NCBI GenBank assembly: GCA_944342025.1
Contig: CALVMD010000006.1
Span: 1 to 64,000, forward strand
Length of the DNA stretch: 64,000 nt
Origin: an uncultured Clostridia bacterium
GTDB taxonomy: Bacteria; Bacillota; Clostridia; Christensenellales; Borkfalkiaceae
Direction: 5' to 3'
Shown: piece by piece, positions 1-9,215 of the stretch
How the letters are laid out: each line of letters opens with the position of its first letter
Numbering within the stretch: the first letter of the stretch is position 1
Notes under the pieces: model-generated
The model's database searches: none
Seen by the model: the letters and a program-made list of their open reading frames with translations, nothing else
Told to the model about the DNA's origin: nothing
Program-made: the position numbers and the translations under genes

Positions 1-46
1 TGTTTTTTCAGCGTTTTGCTGAAAAAACAGAGGGCCCTCTGTTTTT
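1..46. terminator. Double-hairpin terminator after the GH43 gene
   Basis: A hairpin with arms at 1-12 and 18-29 around a GTTTT loop is followed by the palindrome CAGAGGGCCCTCTG (28-41) and a T run. On the minus strand the palindrome is followed by TTTTTT, so it can end the leftward operon whose last gene stops at 55. It works on paper in both directions. A second element of the same design lies in the operon leader at 6694-6738. Confidence 0.7.
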
Positions 47-54
47 CGTTCCGA

Positions 55-1944
55 TCAGAAAGCCATATTCATAAAGAACGGCAATCCCGCGTCTTCGCTC
101 CTTGCGGAGATCGTGATGCCGCCGCGGTTTTCCGCCTCGATCCAGGCAGGCATCGCCACGCCGTAATACCTGGTTTCGTCGATGGTGAACGCGATATAAT
201 AATCTCCGTACAGGATCCATTCTCCGCGTTCGGTCCCGTCGATGGTCAGCGTTCCGTCCTCTTCCAGACGAAGCCCTTCCGACGCATAGACGATAGACGT
301 GCTGGACAAGCCGAGCGCGATATAATCGTAATTGCCGCTCGAAAGTTTCGTCAGCTCGTCCTCCGTGATCTTACGCAGCGCCTCGCCGGCGTAACGGTTG
401 GGGCTCATGACGATCTCACCGTTCGAATCGAGCGCGTACATGCTGTCGAACAGATAGTGCGGCCAGTTCATGTCCTGCGGATTGTTTCCCGTGCGGTTGT
501 GGTAGACGAGAAGGTCCACCCCGTCGGGCGTGGTATACATGTCGTTGTGGCCCGGCGCAAAGAAATTATACCCGATGCGCGTATCCGACGAATCATAGCG
601 CCAACTGAACGAACTGGAAACTTTTTCGCCCAATCCGCTCGTAAATCCGGACGTCGGCGCGTCGCTGCGCCAATATCGCATGTTGTAATCGGCGCTGAGG
701 CTGTCTGCAGACCCCATCAGATAGTAATAATTTTCGGAAGTCCAGGCGTCCGCGTCGTACGGTTCGGAAAAAATGTCCTTCGTATACAACGCAACGCCCT
801 CTTTATATGCGACAACGGGGCCTTCCGCATTGGACGTATAAGTCAATTTCCCTCCGTAATATGCGTCGGAAGTGACATCTCCGTCCTGATACATATCATA
901 GGTATACCCGTCCTCGCGCCCGCCCGTTTCGGGATCCAGCTCGATGGTATGGAATCCGCCCTGGAAAGAGCCGTATACCATGTACATTCCGCCTTCCGCA
1001 TCCCGATAGATCTGCGGATCGATGGCGTTCGCGGTGGTCGCCCAGTTCCCGCCCGACACGACGAGGATCTCCCGGTAGGAAAAACCGCCTTCGATCGTAT
1101 CCGAATACGCGCGGAAGATTACGGAAAAATTGTTCCCGAACGCCGCCGTTAAACAGCCGTACAGCCAGAAACCGCCGCCGTGTGCGGGGACGATGTCGGG
1201 CGCCCACAGATCGCCGGGCGTTATCTCCTGCCCGTAAACTTCTTCCAGCTGAGACGCGACGCTGCGAAGCGCGCTCGAAACGTTGGAAAAGGCCTGTCCG
1301 ACATATGTCCAGTGAATAAGGTCTTCGCTCTTTCTGATCTCGTACCCCGGCTGGCCGTTGTTGCCGGTGGAAAAGGCGTAATAGGTGCCGTTTACTTCGA
1401 TCATGGACGGATCGTGTCCGTTCATCGTGCCCCACGTACTCGGATCGGAATTGAAATTGCTGTTAAACGCATCAAATTCGGGATCTTCCGGATAAGCGGG
1501 ACGAACGGAACAGGAAATTTGCCCGTCCTTCGCATCCCCGTCGTAAAAAGCGAGCGTATAATCCCCTTCGGACACTGCCGTAAGGGTATATGTGACCGTT
1601 TTCACGTCGCCCGATTCGGAAACCTCGGGCGATGAGATGGTCGCCGCTTCCCCTTCGAGCCGCACGGTGACGTCGGCGTCGGCCGCACAGGTATAAACGA
1701 GCGTATCCGTTCCGATAGAAGCGTCGGTATACCCCGAATCCGACCCGTCGACAAACAGCATGGGATAACTCTTGATGTCGGCCGAGTCGATCGTCTCCAA
1801 TACGGTAGGATCGGAATCGTCTCCGCATCCCGCCGCCGCAAAGACGAATGAAAACGCTATGATCGCGCCAAGCGCACATTGCACAAATCTTTTCATAAAT
1901 ACCCTGAGAAGAAATATTTCGAAAAACAGAGGGAGATCGTTCAT
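55..1944 (-). CDS. GH43-family arabinan-degrading lipoprotein
   Basis: Probable secreted, membrane-anchored arabinan endo-1,5-alpha-L-arabinosidase or relative. A hydrophobic signal ends in a lipobox (AAGC, Cys about 40). A beta-rich N-terminal domain (about 45-150) precedes the five-bladed-propeller GH43 domain. The likely catalytic triad is visible: Asp178 in NGHDPSM (base), Asp309 in NAIDPQIY (modulator) and Glu374 in NAEGPVV (acid). A C-terminal beta domain resembles the extra domain of extracellular arabinanases. The start at 1944 has a strong Shine-Dalgarno (GGGAGG); an inner ATG at 1896 would give a more typical lipoprotein signal (MKRFVQ), so the start is open. It is the last gene of a sugar ABC operon, which suggests surface cleavage of the polymer that the transporter imports. 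GH43 also contains xylosidases and galactosidases, so the exact substrate is inferred. Confidence 0.8.
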   Translation of the reverse strand: MNDLPLFFEIFLLRVFMKRFVQCALGAIIAFSFVFAAAGCGDDSDPTVLETIDSADIKSYPMLFVDGSDSGYTDASIGTDTLVYTCAADADVTVRLEGEAATISSPEVSESGDVKTVTYTLTAVSEGDYTLAFYDGDAKDGQISCSVRPAYPEDPEFDAFNSNFNSDPSTWGTMNGHDPSMIEVNGTYYAFSTGNNGQPGYEIRKSEDLIHWTYVGQAFSNVSSALRSVASQLEEVYGQEITPGDLWAPDIVPAHGGGFWLYGCLTAAFGNNFSVIFRAYSDTIEGGFSYREILVVSGGNWATTANAIDPQIYRDAEGGMYMVYGSFQGGFHTIELDPETGGREDGYTYDMYQDGDVTSDAYYGGKLTYTSNAEGPVVAYKEGVALYTKDIFSEPYDADAWTSENYYYLMGSADSLSADYNMRYWRSDAPTSGFTSGLGEKVSSSFSWRYDSSDTRIGYNFFAPGHNDMYTTPDGVDLLVYHNRTGNNPQDMNWPHYLFDSMYALDSNGEIVMSPNRYAGEALRKITEDELTKLSSGNYDYIALGLSSTSIVYASEGLRLEEDGTLTIDGTERGEWILYGDYYIAFTIDETRYYGVAMPAWIEAENRGGITISARSEDAGLPFFMNMAF

Positions 1945-1993
1945 AAAAACAACCTCCCTCACTCTCTCTTTTAAGAAAAACCTTAAAAAACAA

Positions 1994-2995
1994 TTACTCT
2001 TTGGAACCGGTCATCATGATAGAACCGATGATCGTCTTCTGGAAAATAGCGAACAGAACAAGGATCGGAACGATCGCGATGACGGACGCCGCCATGGTGA
2101 TCGGCTGAGGATTGATCTTGCCCGACGAACTGATCTCGCTGACGGCGATCGTGAGCGGTTTCCACTCGTTGGCGCGGACGAAGAGCTGCGGGGCAAGGAA
2201 GTTGTTCCAGCTGCCCATAAAGCTCAGGATGAACTGCGCCATGATCGCAGGTTTCGCCAGCGGAATGATGAACGTCCAGAAAATACGCCAGTATCCCGCG
2301 CCGTCGATCTTTGCCGCCTCTATGATTGCCGTAGGCAGACCGTAGAGGTACTGTCTGATAAAGAACGCCGTCAGGATCGCGCCGAAACATCCCGGAATGA
2401 TCATCGCGAGCGGCCCGTCGACCCAGTTCAGAGAGTCGTAGAAGCAGTACTGCGCGATCATGATGGACGGGAACGGGACCATGATGGCCGCCAGGCAATA
2501 GAAGAATACAAAATTCTTGCCCTTGAAGTCAAGTTTTGCAAACGCGAACGCTGCCGCCGCCGACACGATGACGCCGATGGTCACGGGGACAAGCGAATAG
2601 ATCAGCGTATTCAGGATGGAACGGAGCAACGAAAGCTCGACGTTCCACATGCGGTCAAGAACGGTAAAGGATTCAGAATAGTTATAGAACGCAGAAAAGA
2701 CTTCCGAAACCGTTGAACTCGGCCACCAGACCGTTTCCAGCAACACCATGTCGTTCGTAGCGAACGACGCCGCGAACATCCACCAAAGCGGATAGACCAT
2801 GGTGAATGCGCCCGCGAGCAGGATGATATACGTGATGATGTCGAAAAAGATCTTTTTGCGCTTTTTGCTCGAATTTCTGCCGTAGATGCCGTATCCGAAC
2901 CAACCGCAAAACGCCTGCAATGCCTTTTGAAATTTGTTTAATTCCTGCGTTTCCCCGGCTTCGGAAGGAATATTCTGATTGATCACTTCTGTCAT
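1994..2995 (-). CDS. Carbohydrate ABC transporter permease, MalG type
   Basis: Inner permease half of a sugar ABC importer of the CUT1 class. It has a cytoplasmic N-terminus of about 50 residues, six predicted membrane helices, and the EAA loop (EAAKIDGAGYWRIFW, then P-L-A-K-P) that docks the ATPase. The length (333 aa) suits the family. It follows its partner permease by 3 bp, and the GH43 gene comes 49 bp downstream. No ATPase gene is in the cluster; in Firmicutes a shared MsmX-type ATPase commonly serves such transporters, so that is the likely energy source here (inference). Confidence 0.92.
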   Translation of the reverse strand: MTEVINQNIPSEAGETQELNKFQKALQAFCGWFGYGIYGRNSSKKRKKIFFDIITYIILLAGAFTMVYPLWWMFAASFATNDMVLLETVWWPSSTVSEVFSAFYNYSESFTVLDRMWNVELSLLRSILNTLIYSLVPVTIGVIVSAAAAFAFAKLDFKGKNFVFFYCLAAIMVPFPSIMIAQYCFYDSLNWVDGPLAMIIPGCFGAILTAFFIRQYLYGLPTAIIEAAKIDGAGYWRIFWTFIIPLAKPAIMAQFILSFMGSWNNFLAPQLFVRANEWKPLTIAVSEISSSGKINPQPITMAASVIAIVPILVLFAIFQKTIIGSIMMTGSKE

Positions 2996-2998
2996 ATC

Positions 2999-4012
2999 TT
3001 ACTTCTCCTTCTTCGAATCCAAAGCGAACTGAATGAGCGTCAGCGCGAAGATAATGATCGCGAGGACGATACCCAAAGCGCTTGCGTAAGCTCTGTCGCC
3101 GTCGGCATTGTACGTGCCGTAAATGTATCCGACAAACGGCGTGACCTGCACGTTTTTGCCCGCCTCGGTACTGCCCCAATCGCCGAAGATCAGCGCCGGC
3201 TCTGCGTAGATCTGCATACCGCCGATGACGCTGGTGACGATGACATAGAAAATGGTGGGATAGATCTGCGGCATTTTGATCCGCCAGAAGATCTGCCATG
3301 CATTTGCACCGTCAATATCCGCCGCCTCAACATGGCTCTCGTTGACGCCGTTCAGACCGGCGACCAACAAAACGATCGTACCGCCGAGACCCTTCCAAAC
3401 CGTCAGGATCAGAACCGCGGCGCGCTGCCACCCTGCCGTAGCGCCTTCTATAAACGAAATTCCGAATACGTTTTCAACCAAACCGCCGCCGCCGAACAGG
3501 TTCGCCCACATGAGAGCGATGGAAACGGTACTGGAAACGGTAGGGATATAGTAAATAACCCGGAATCCGCCGGAGAATTTAATATCGCGCGTCATCAGGA
3601 CAGAGAAGAACAGAGAGAGCACCATGCCGATCGGGATACCGATGAGGTAGATGACCGTCGTAAGGAGCGTGCCCCACACGGCCGCCTGCTGTCCGCCGCT
3701 GCCCATGATGTCTTCTTCAAACATGATCTTATAGTTTGCAAAAAAACCGTCACGGTTGATCGTGCCGAGCGCTTCCCAAAACGTCGTACCGCGGGACATG
3801 TTGTCATAATCGGAGAAGGACAGCATCACCGACATGATGAAGGAGATGTAAACAAAAACCGTCGTACCGATCAAAAGCAACGCGACAAACGCCCAGCCCC
3901 ACAGGTTTTCCTGCAGTTTTGCTTTGTTGATCCGCTTTTTAGGCGGAGCAGTCTGGACGTCGGCCTCGCCGACTGCGGCATCGGACACAACGGTAACACT
4001 TTCTTTTTCCAT
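2999..4012 (-). CDS. Carbohydrate ABC transporter permease, MalF type
   Basis: Second permease of the sugar importer, 337 aa with about six membrane helices. A polar N-terminal segment of some 35 residues precedes the first helix. The EAA motif (EAADIDGANAWQIFW) lies in the C-terminal third. It sits between the solute-binding protein gene and the MalG-type permease, the usual order in CUT1 sugar operons. Substrate choice is inferred from the GH43 enzyme encoded in the same operon. Confidence 0.92.
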   Translation of the reverse strand: MEKESVTVVSDAAVGEADVQTAPPKKRINKAKLQENLWGWAFVALLLIGTTVFVYISFIMSVMLSFSDYDNMSRGTTFWEALGTINRDGFFANYKIMFEEDIMGSGGQQAAVWGTLLTTVIYLIGIPIGMVLSLFFSVLMTRDIKFSGGFRVIYYIPTVSSTVSIALMWANLFGGGGLVENVFGISFIEGATAGWQRAAVLILTVWKGLGGTIVLLVAGLNGVNESHVEAADIDGANAWQIFWRIKMPQIYPTIFYVIVTSVIGGMQIYAEPALIFGDWGSTEAGKNVQVTPFVGYIYGTYNADGDRAYASALGIVLAIIIFALTLIQFALDSKKEK

Positions 4013-4093
4013 TTTCTTTCCTTCCTTACCAGTTGATCCGTTGTTTCAAGGAAGGCCTTTCCGGAGAAAGGCCTCCCTCAACAACCGTGTTTG

Positions 4094-6616
4094 TTAACCG
4101 AGATTCTGCTGCTCCTCTTCGATCGCCTGGTTCAAGAGGTTCTGAGACCTGATGACCTGCCAATCGCAGAATGCGCTCGGCGTATAGAACTTGCCGCCGG
4201 ACCAGCCGCTACCGTCCGCCTTCGGGTCAGAACCCGGCGTAGGCAACGTGTAGTTCGTCACGTCGATCGTGGTCGGGATCGCCTGGCCGAAGTTGTTGTA
4301 CTTCCAGCCGCCGGCGGACCTTGTAGCCTCCCAAGCGATCAGGAATTTACCCTTCTGCGTGCCGATATCGTTGATCCAGTCCGCATTGTACGTGTACAGA
4401 CAGGAGTCAAGCGCACCGTTCGCGCCGGATACCATGCGGATCTGCAGGTTCCTGTCGTTATATCTGAGCGCTACGAGGTTGAGGCACTTATAAGCATACG
4501 CCTTCGTGGAGCAAATGCTCATCGAGGAATCCTGGAAGTAGGTGTTGACATACGCGCTGAGCGAAGGGAAGTTGGTGTCGATATAATTCTTGACCGTTCC
4601 GCTTGCGCTCTGGTGGGTACGATACATCTTGGTCGCAACAGCCGTCGCGAACGTCCAGATGTCTTCGCCCGTCAGCGTCGTGGAAGTCGTAAAGCTCTCA
4701 TCGAGATACGTCGGTTCGTTGCTGGAAGGACGGGTCGTTTTGAGGTCGTTCACTTCCGCCTCGGTGACGGTGAGCGTGCCCGTTGCGTTGCCGTCGGGGG
4801 TGATCATATAGTTGAAGGAACCGTCTTCGTACCCTTCAGCCTGATAATAGAGGTAATCGACGCCCTGATCGACGAACGTCGTCAGCTGAGAACCCGAATA
4901 GGTGAGCGCCTGCTGCATGGTGGGATCCATCGCGAGGTATGCGCAGAGATCTGCCATCGCTTCGACTTTCCACGAATCTTCGCCCGTGTACCTGTCGAGG
5001 ACGTCCGCATTCACGCCGTAGCCGACCGTGTCGAGACGAGCCGCCCAGACATCCTGGCGATCTTCCTGCTCCGCTTCGCACTGCTCTTCCGTCATCGCCG
5101 TGGCGACGGGATCCGTGCCGTATTCTGCTTCTTCATAATCCGCGTCTTTGACCCTTGCGTAAGGAGAATAGCTCTCCGAAACGGGTTCGGGCATGATGCC
5201 TACGTCGAGGACGCTCTGCACCGCCGAGTTGAACGTGGACAGGTCCCAAGTACCGATACCGTAGAAGACCGTGCGGCCTGCGTTGAAGGTTGGCCAACCG
5301 CCGCGGGTCTGCACTGATTCGGGAGAACCGGAGAAGTAAGAGTTTGCATTCCAGTCGGAACCGAACGCGAGGAACGCCGCGTACGCTTCCTTATACTTGT
5401 CGCTGTTGATACCGTAATCGGCATCGGCGGACGGAGCCGTAACGGAGGTATAGTCGTCGCTGATGATGTCGACGTCGTTGCCGAGCAGCCAAGCCGTCAG
5501 ATACAGCGTACCTTCGTACTGGTCGTTGCCGTATACATAGTTGGTCGTGCCGAGCTGAGAGTCGGTAGGCCTGTTCGCGTCGTCGAGCCAGGTCATCAGC
5601 TCGTGCGTACGCGTCGTACGGTTGGTGATGTCGTATCTTTCCGCATAATAGCAGACAGCCCACGCCATCGCACTGTATTCCGCATAGGTATAGGTATAGT
5701 AACCGATGCTCTCGTCGTAAGAAGTCTCTTCGTTATCCGGATCACCCGTTTCATAGGTCTGTCCGGGCCAGCCGAGAATGGTTACGTCGTAGCCGCCTAC
5801 AGAGTTCGCCGCATCCGCGATCGGATCGCCCGCCGCGAGAGCGTCGCTGTAAGACTCGTACTGATAGAAGTTGAAAGGATAATACCGGACGGTCCTTCCG
5901 ATGTTGACGATGCTCGCGGCAGCGCCCTGCGTGCCGTCTGCGTTCACATAGTAAACCGCGCCGTTCTCGTCGGTCGTGCCCGTGTAAGCCGCTTTCAGTT
6001 CATCGGAGAAGAAATTCCTGTTATACGCGAGACCGAAGGAGGAGAAATCTTTCGGCAGAGCGTACAGGCCGGCCTTGTCGTCGGCTTCCGTATAGAAGCC
6101 CGCGCCGTCCGCACCGCTTTCCTGATACGTGACCGCGTCACCGATGGAATCGTTTTCCTGATCGTAAGCATACGCGCCGAGAGCCGCAGACCACAGGCCG
6201 TTCGGATCGTATTCGTTCCAGTCGACATAATCGGTCAGATCGAGAACCGCTTCGGACACTGCATACGATTTAACGTATTTAGGAGAGACGTAGAAAACGT
6301 CGGACGCGGAACCTGCCGCGATCTCTCTTTCAAGCGTGCCGAAGTAAACTTCCGTAGCGGACTGATACGTGTCGTCTACAGAGATGGTGAAGTCGTCGCC
6401 GAATTTTTCGGGGTCTTCAGCCTTCAGCTTCTCTGCATACTGCTGTTCCCAGGCGCGGATAAGCTGCCTGTTAGTGACCTGGTCCGCTTCGCCCGCGAAA
6501 ATGTAGACGCTCAGATCGTAGCTTTTCGAGCAGCCTGCGAACAGGCCGATGCTCAAAGAAACGACCATCACGGCCGCGATCGCGACAGCGGACAGTTTCT
6601 TGAGAAACCTTTTCAT
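4094..6616 (-). CDS. Large extracellular solute-binding lipoprotein
   Basis: First gene of the operon and probable sugar receptor. A lysine-rich signal peptide ends in a lipobox (LFAGCSK, Cys about 29). The start is immediately followed by a mature region resembling family 1 solute-binding proteins (ADQVTNRQLIRAWEQQY). At 840 aa it is about twice the usual length for sugar-binding proteins. It is rich in Tyr, Trp and Asp, as expected for carbohydrate binding. An 81-bp gap separates it from the MalF-type permease. I infer an arabino-oligosaccharide ligand from the downstream GH43 gene; nothing in the protein alone proves it. Confidence 0.85.
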   Translation of the reverse strand: MKRFLKKLSAVAIAAVMVVSLSIGLFAGCSKSYDLSVYIFAGEADQVTNRQLIRAWEQQYAEKLKAEDPEKFGDDFTISVDDTYQSATEVYFGTLEREIAAGSASDVFYVSPKYVKSYAVSEAVLDLTDYVDWNEYDPNGLWSAALGAYAYDQENDSIGDAVTYQESGADGAGFYTEADDKAGLYALPKDFSSFGLAYNRNFFSDELKAAYTGTTDENGAVYYVNADGTQGAAASIVNIGRTVRYYPFNFYQYESYSDALAAGDPIADAANSVGGYDVTILGWPGQTYETGDPDNEETSYDESIGYYTYTYAEYSAMAWAVCYYAERYDITNRTTRTHELMTWLDDANRPTDSQLGTTNYVYGNDQYEGTLYLTAWLLGNDVDIISDDYTSVTAPSADADYGINSDKYKEAYAAFLAFGSDWNANSYFSGSPESVQTRGGWPTFNAGRTVFYGIGTWDLSTFNSAVQSVLDVGIMPEPVSESYSPYARVKDADYEEAEYGTDPVATAMTEEQCEAEQEDRQDVWAARLDTVGYGVNADVLDRYTGEDSWKVEAMADLCAYLAMDPTMQQALTYSGSQLTTFVDQGVDYLYYQAEGYEDGSFNYMITPDGNATGTLTVTEAEVNDLKTTRPSSNEPTYLDESFTTSTTLTGEDIWTFATAVATKMYRTHQSASGTVKNYIDTNFPSLSAYVNTYFQDSSMSICSTKAYAYKCLNLVALRYNDRNLQIRMVSGANGALDSCLYTYNADWINDIGTQKGKFLIAWEATRSAGGWKYNNFGQAIPTTIDVTNYTLPTPGSDPKADGSGWSGGKFYTPSAFCDWQVIRSQNLLNQAIEEEQQNLG

Positions 6617-6693
6617 TCCTTAAACCTCTTATAATTTTTTTTGCCGTGCACACGGTGCCGCACTGCGGAACAGAAGCGCCGTCAGGTACCGTT

Positions 6694-6738
6694 CCTTTTT
6701 TCCTTGCGTTTGCAAGGAAAAAGAGGGCGCCCTCTTTT
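6694..6738. terminator. Double hairpin in the operon leader, possible attenuator
   Basis: Stem CCTTGC (702-707) pairs with GCAAGG (712-717), extended by T/A runs, and abuts the palindrome GAGGGCGCCCTC (723-734) and TTTT. Read on the minus strand the palindrome is followed by TTTTT, an intrinsic-terminator shape about 160 nt into the leader and about 100 nt before the first gene. It may attenuate the operon (inference). Confidence 0.5.
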
Positions 6739-6903
6739 CGCGGCGTTGCGCCGTGCCGTCGGCCCATCGTCCGGGTTCGGAAAACAGGTTCACTCCATAG
6801 GTAAAAAAATAGCCGCATTCACCTGTCGCTCGGCGGAAAAAGCACCGAACTCCCTGAAATGCGGACCTTCGCTCACTTTCCCCTCTCCCTTTCGATATGT
6901 TAA

Positions 6904-6932
6904 TATTAGCACACTTCAACCACCCTGTCAAT
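6904..6932 (-). promoter_or_regulatory. Housekeeping promoter of the arabinan operon
   Basis: On the minus strand a perfect -35 TTGACA (6927-6932), a 17-bp spacer and a -10 TAATAT (6904-6909). It points to the solute-binding protein gene starting at 6616 and predicts a leader of about 280 nt. Confidence 0.8.
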
Positions 6933-6981
6933 AGATAATCTAAAAAAATTTGTGACTTTTTTATCATTTTTCGACCCTTTT

Positions 6982-7008
6982 TTGGTCAATTCGACCAATT
7001 AACGTTAA
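6982..7008. promoter_or_regulatory. Candidate operator palindromes upstream of the promoter
   Basis: TTGGTC-AATTC-GACCAA (6982-6998) is an inverted repeat, followed at once by TTAACGTTAA (6999-7008), a perfect CG-centred palindrome. They lie about 50 bp upstream of the -35 box. A sugar regulator site is plausible, but no regulator gene is adjacent. Confidence 0.35.
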
Positions 7009-7130
7009 CTTATAACAAATATGGACCCCGTCCTGCCCGGGCCGGCACGGAAAATTTTGCCGCCCCGCGCTCCGGTTTTCCGTCCGGCTGACGAATCGCG
7101 CTTTGATGCCGCAGGCCGCGGCCGAAGCAG

Positions 7131-7163
7131 CCAAAAAAAACCGCCGCGCAAAATGCGCGGCGG
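7131..7163 (-). terminator. Intrinsic terminator of parB
   Basis: On the minus strand a 10-bp GC-rich stem (7141-7150 with 7154-7163, loop of three) is followed by eight T residues. It lies 35 bp past the parB stop codon. Confidence 0.9.
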
Positions 7164-7197
7164 CAATGCCGTTCGGGTTTTGTTTTGCAAAGAAGAC

Positions 7198-8127
7198 TCA
7201 GCGTCCTTCGCGGCGGTCGACCATGTCCACGATCTCGCTGATGCGGTCCAGGTCGTCGGTGTTGTAATAGTCGATGTAGATCCTTCCCTTGCGGTCGTTG
7301 CCGATGAGGGAAACCTTCGTCTTGAAGGTGTGACGCATCCGCTCGACGAGATCTTTCAATTCGATCGAGACCTGCATCTTTTTCTTGTCCTTTTTTTCCG
7401 CCAGCTCTTCGGGAGAGGCGAAATAATCGCGTACGCTGCGCTCGATGTCGCGTACGGACAGCCCGTCCTTCACCGTGTCCGTCGCGAGCTTATACTGCAC
7501 GTCTTCGGGAAGGGTGACGAGCGCGCGGGCGTGGCCGGCACTCAGCCTGCCCGACGACACCATGTCGATGACCTCGGGCGACAGGGACAAAAGACGCAGC
7601 GTGTTGGTGACGGCGGGACGGCTCTTGCCGATGCGTTCGGCGAGCTCTTCCTGCGTGAGGTGGTACTCGTCCATCAGCTGTTTCATGGCGTTTGCCGCCT
7701 CGATCGGGTTGAGGTCTTCGCGCTGCAGATTTTCGATCAGGGAGATCTCTTTGATCTCGCGGTCGGTATATTCGCGGATGACGACGGGGATCTGCGTTTT
7801 GCCCGCCATCTTCGCCGCGCGGTAGCGGCGTTCGCCCGCGATGATCATGTATTTGCCGCCTTCCATGTTGTTGACGACGATCGGCATGATCATGCCGTGT
7901 TTTTTGATGGAATCGGCAAGTTCGCGCAGGGCGTCTTCGTCGAAATGTTTGCGCGGCTGGTTCGGGTTGGGCCGCACGAGATCGATGTCTACTTCGGTCA
8001 GACCTTTGATGTCTTCGGGCAACGCCGTTTCGGGCGCAAACGGCTGCTTTGCCGCGTTCTCATACGCTTCTTCCGTATCCGAAAAAAGTGCGGAAAGCCC
8101 TCTGCCCAATCCTCTGTTCGTCTTCAT
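7198..8127 (-). CDS. parB: Chromosome-partitioning protein ParB/Spo0J
   Basis: Sequence-specific centromere-binding CTPase. The N-terminus has the ParA-stimulating basic segment (KTNRGLGRGLSALF). The CTP-binding region includes GERRYRAAK and ENLQREDLNPIEAA, followed by a helix-turn-helix (LTQEELAERIGKSRPAVTN) and a C-terminal dimerisation domain. The length (309 aa) is normal. It follows parA, as in Bacillus soj-spo0J. Its likely targets, parS-like palindromes, are in the low-GC region at 12.1-12.5 kb. The start has a good ribosome site (AAGGAGAGAAGATC). Confidence 0.96.
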   Translation of the reverse strand: MKTNRGLGRGLSALFSDTEEAYENAAKQPFAPETALPEDIKGLTEVDIDLVRPNPNQPRKHFDEDALRELADSIKKHGMIMPIVVNNMEGGKYMIIAGERRYRAAKMAGKTQIPVVIREYTDREIKEISLIENLQREDLNPIEAANAMKQLMDEYHLTQEELAERIGKSRPAVTNTLRLLSLSPEVIDMVSSGRLSAGHARALVTLPEDVQYKLATDTVKDGLSVRDIERSVRDYFASPEELAEKKDKKKMQVSIELKDLVERMRHTFKTKVSLIGNDRKGRIYIDYYNTDDLDRISEIVDMVDRREGR

Positions 8128-8321
8128 GATCTTCTCTCCTTTTTCTCCGCGTCAACGTCCGCCGGCCCGATGAAAAGCCGCGGCCCTGCCGCTCGGTGTT
8201 CTCCCTTATCCGCTTCAGCCCGCCCCTGCCAAAAGGGGACCGGACAGCGAATCGTTCTCTTATATTTATATTATATATAATATGTCGCGCGCGCGAAGCG
8301 GAACGGCGATGTCTTTTCGCT

Positions 8322-9092
8322 CTATTTTTCCGCTTCTCGGCCGAGATATTCCTGCGTAAGAGCTTTGTACGCACGCGCCCCGGCGCATTTCGGATCGTGC
8401 AGCATGATGGGTTTGCCGTAAGACGTCGCCTCGACGAGGCGGATGTTGCGCGGCACGACGATCTCGAACAGTCGACGGGTGAAGAACTTTTTGATCTCTT
8501 CGGCGATCTGTTTGGAGATAAGGGAACGGCTGTCATACATCGTGAGGACGACGCCGTCCACTTCCAGCGCGGGATTGAGATGCTGTTTCACGAGCGTGAT
8601 GGAATTCATCAGCTGAGACAGCCCCTCGAGTGCATAATATTCGCTCTGGATCGGAATGATGACCGAGTCCGCCGCGGCGAGCGCGTTGATCGTCAGAAGC
8701 CCCAGCGAGGGCGGGCAGTCGATCATGATATAATCGTATGTATTTTTCAGGTCCGTCAAAGCGTTTTTCAGGATCTTCTCGCGGCTCTTTTTGTACACGA
8801 GCTCCACTTCCGCACCCGCGAGATCGATGTTGGACGGCAAAAGGTCCAGCCCTTCGATCTCCGTTTTCAGGAGATTGTCGGACGCCTTTTCATCGTCGAT
8901 CAGTACGTTATAGACGGACTTTTTGAGCGAGCTTTTGGAAAAGCCCAGGCCCGTCGTTGCATTCCCCTGCGGGTCTATATCGACGAGCAGCACTTTCTTG
9001 CCTGAGGCGGCGATATAAGCCGCCATGTTCACGCAGGTCGTGGTCTTTCCCACGCCCCCTTTCTGGTTGGAAAACGATACGATCTTTCCCAC
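8322..9092 (-). CDS. parA: Chromosome-partitioning ATPase ParA/Soj
   Basis: Walker-type ATPase that moves ParB-parS complexes and, in Bacillus, modulates DnaA. The deviant Walker A KGGVGKTTT is near the N-terminus, followed by DIDPQGNATTGLG and the switch region MIDCPPSLGLLT. I choose the GTG at 9092 because AGAGGTG lies six bases upstream and it yields the typical MGKIVSFSNQKGG start; an in-frame GTG at 9101 would add three residues. About 190 bp separate it from parB. It lies about 15 kb from the proposed origin. Confidence 0.95.
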   Translation of the reverse strand: MGKIVSFSNQKGGVGKTTTCVNMAAYIAASGKKVLLVDIDPQGNATTGLGFSKSSLKKSVYNVLIDDEKASDNLLKTEIEGLDLLPSNIDLAGAEVELVYKKSREKILKNALTDLKNTYDYIMIDCPPSLGLLTINALAAADSVIIPIQSEYYALEGLSQLMNSITLVKQHLNPALEVDGVVLTMYDSRSLISKQIAEEIKKFFTRRLFEIVVPRNIRLVEATSYGKPIMLHDPKCAGARAYKALTQEYLGREAEK

Positions 9093-9215
9093 TTTTTTCA
9101 CCTCTTCTTACGTCGTTTCGCAAGCCCCGCGGGGCTTTGGGATGTCCCCACTTTTATTCTCCGGCGCAGGGAGGCGCAAATTTTTGCACCTTTGCGCCGG
9201 CAGAAAATCGTTCCG

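Larger units (their letters stand above)
6617..7197. other. Non-coding: arabinan operon leader and parB 3' end
   Basis: A 580-bp gap. From left to right it holds the roughly 280-nt 5' leader of the leftward sugar operon with a double hairpin at 6694-6738, a strong promoter at 6904-6932, two palindromes upstream of that promoter (6982-6998 and 6999-7008), and the parB terminator (7131-7163). I see no credible coding frame. Confidence 0.75.
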
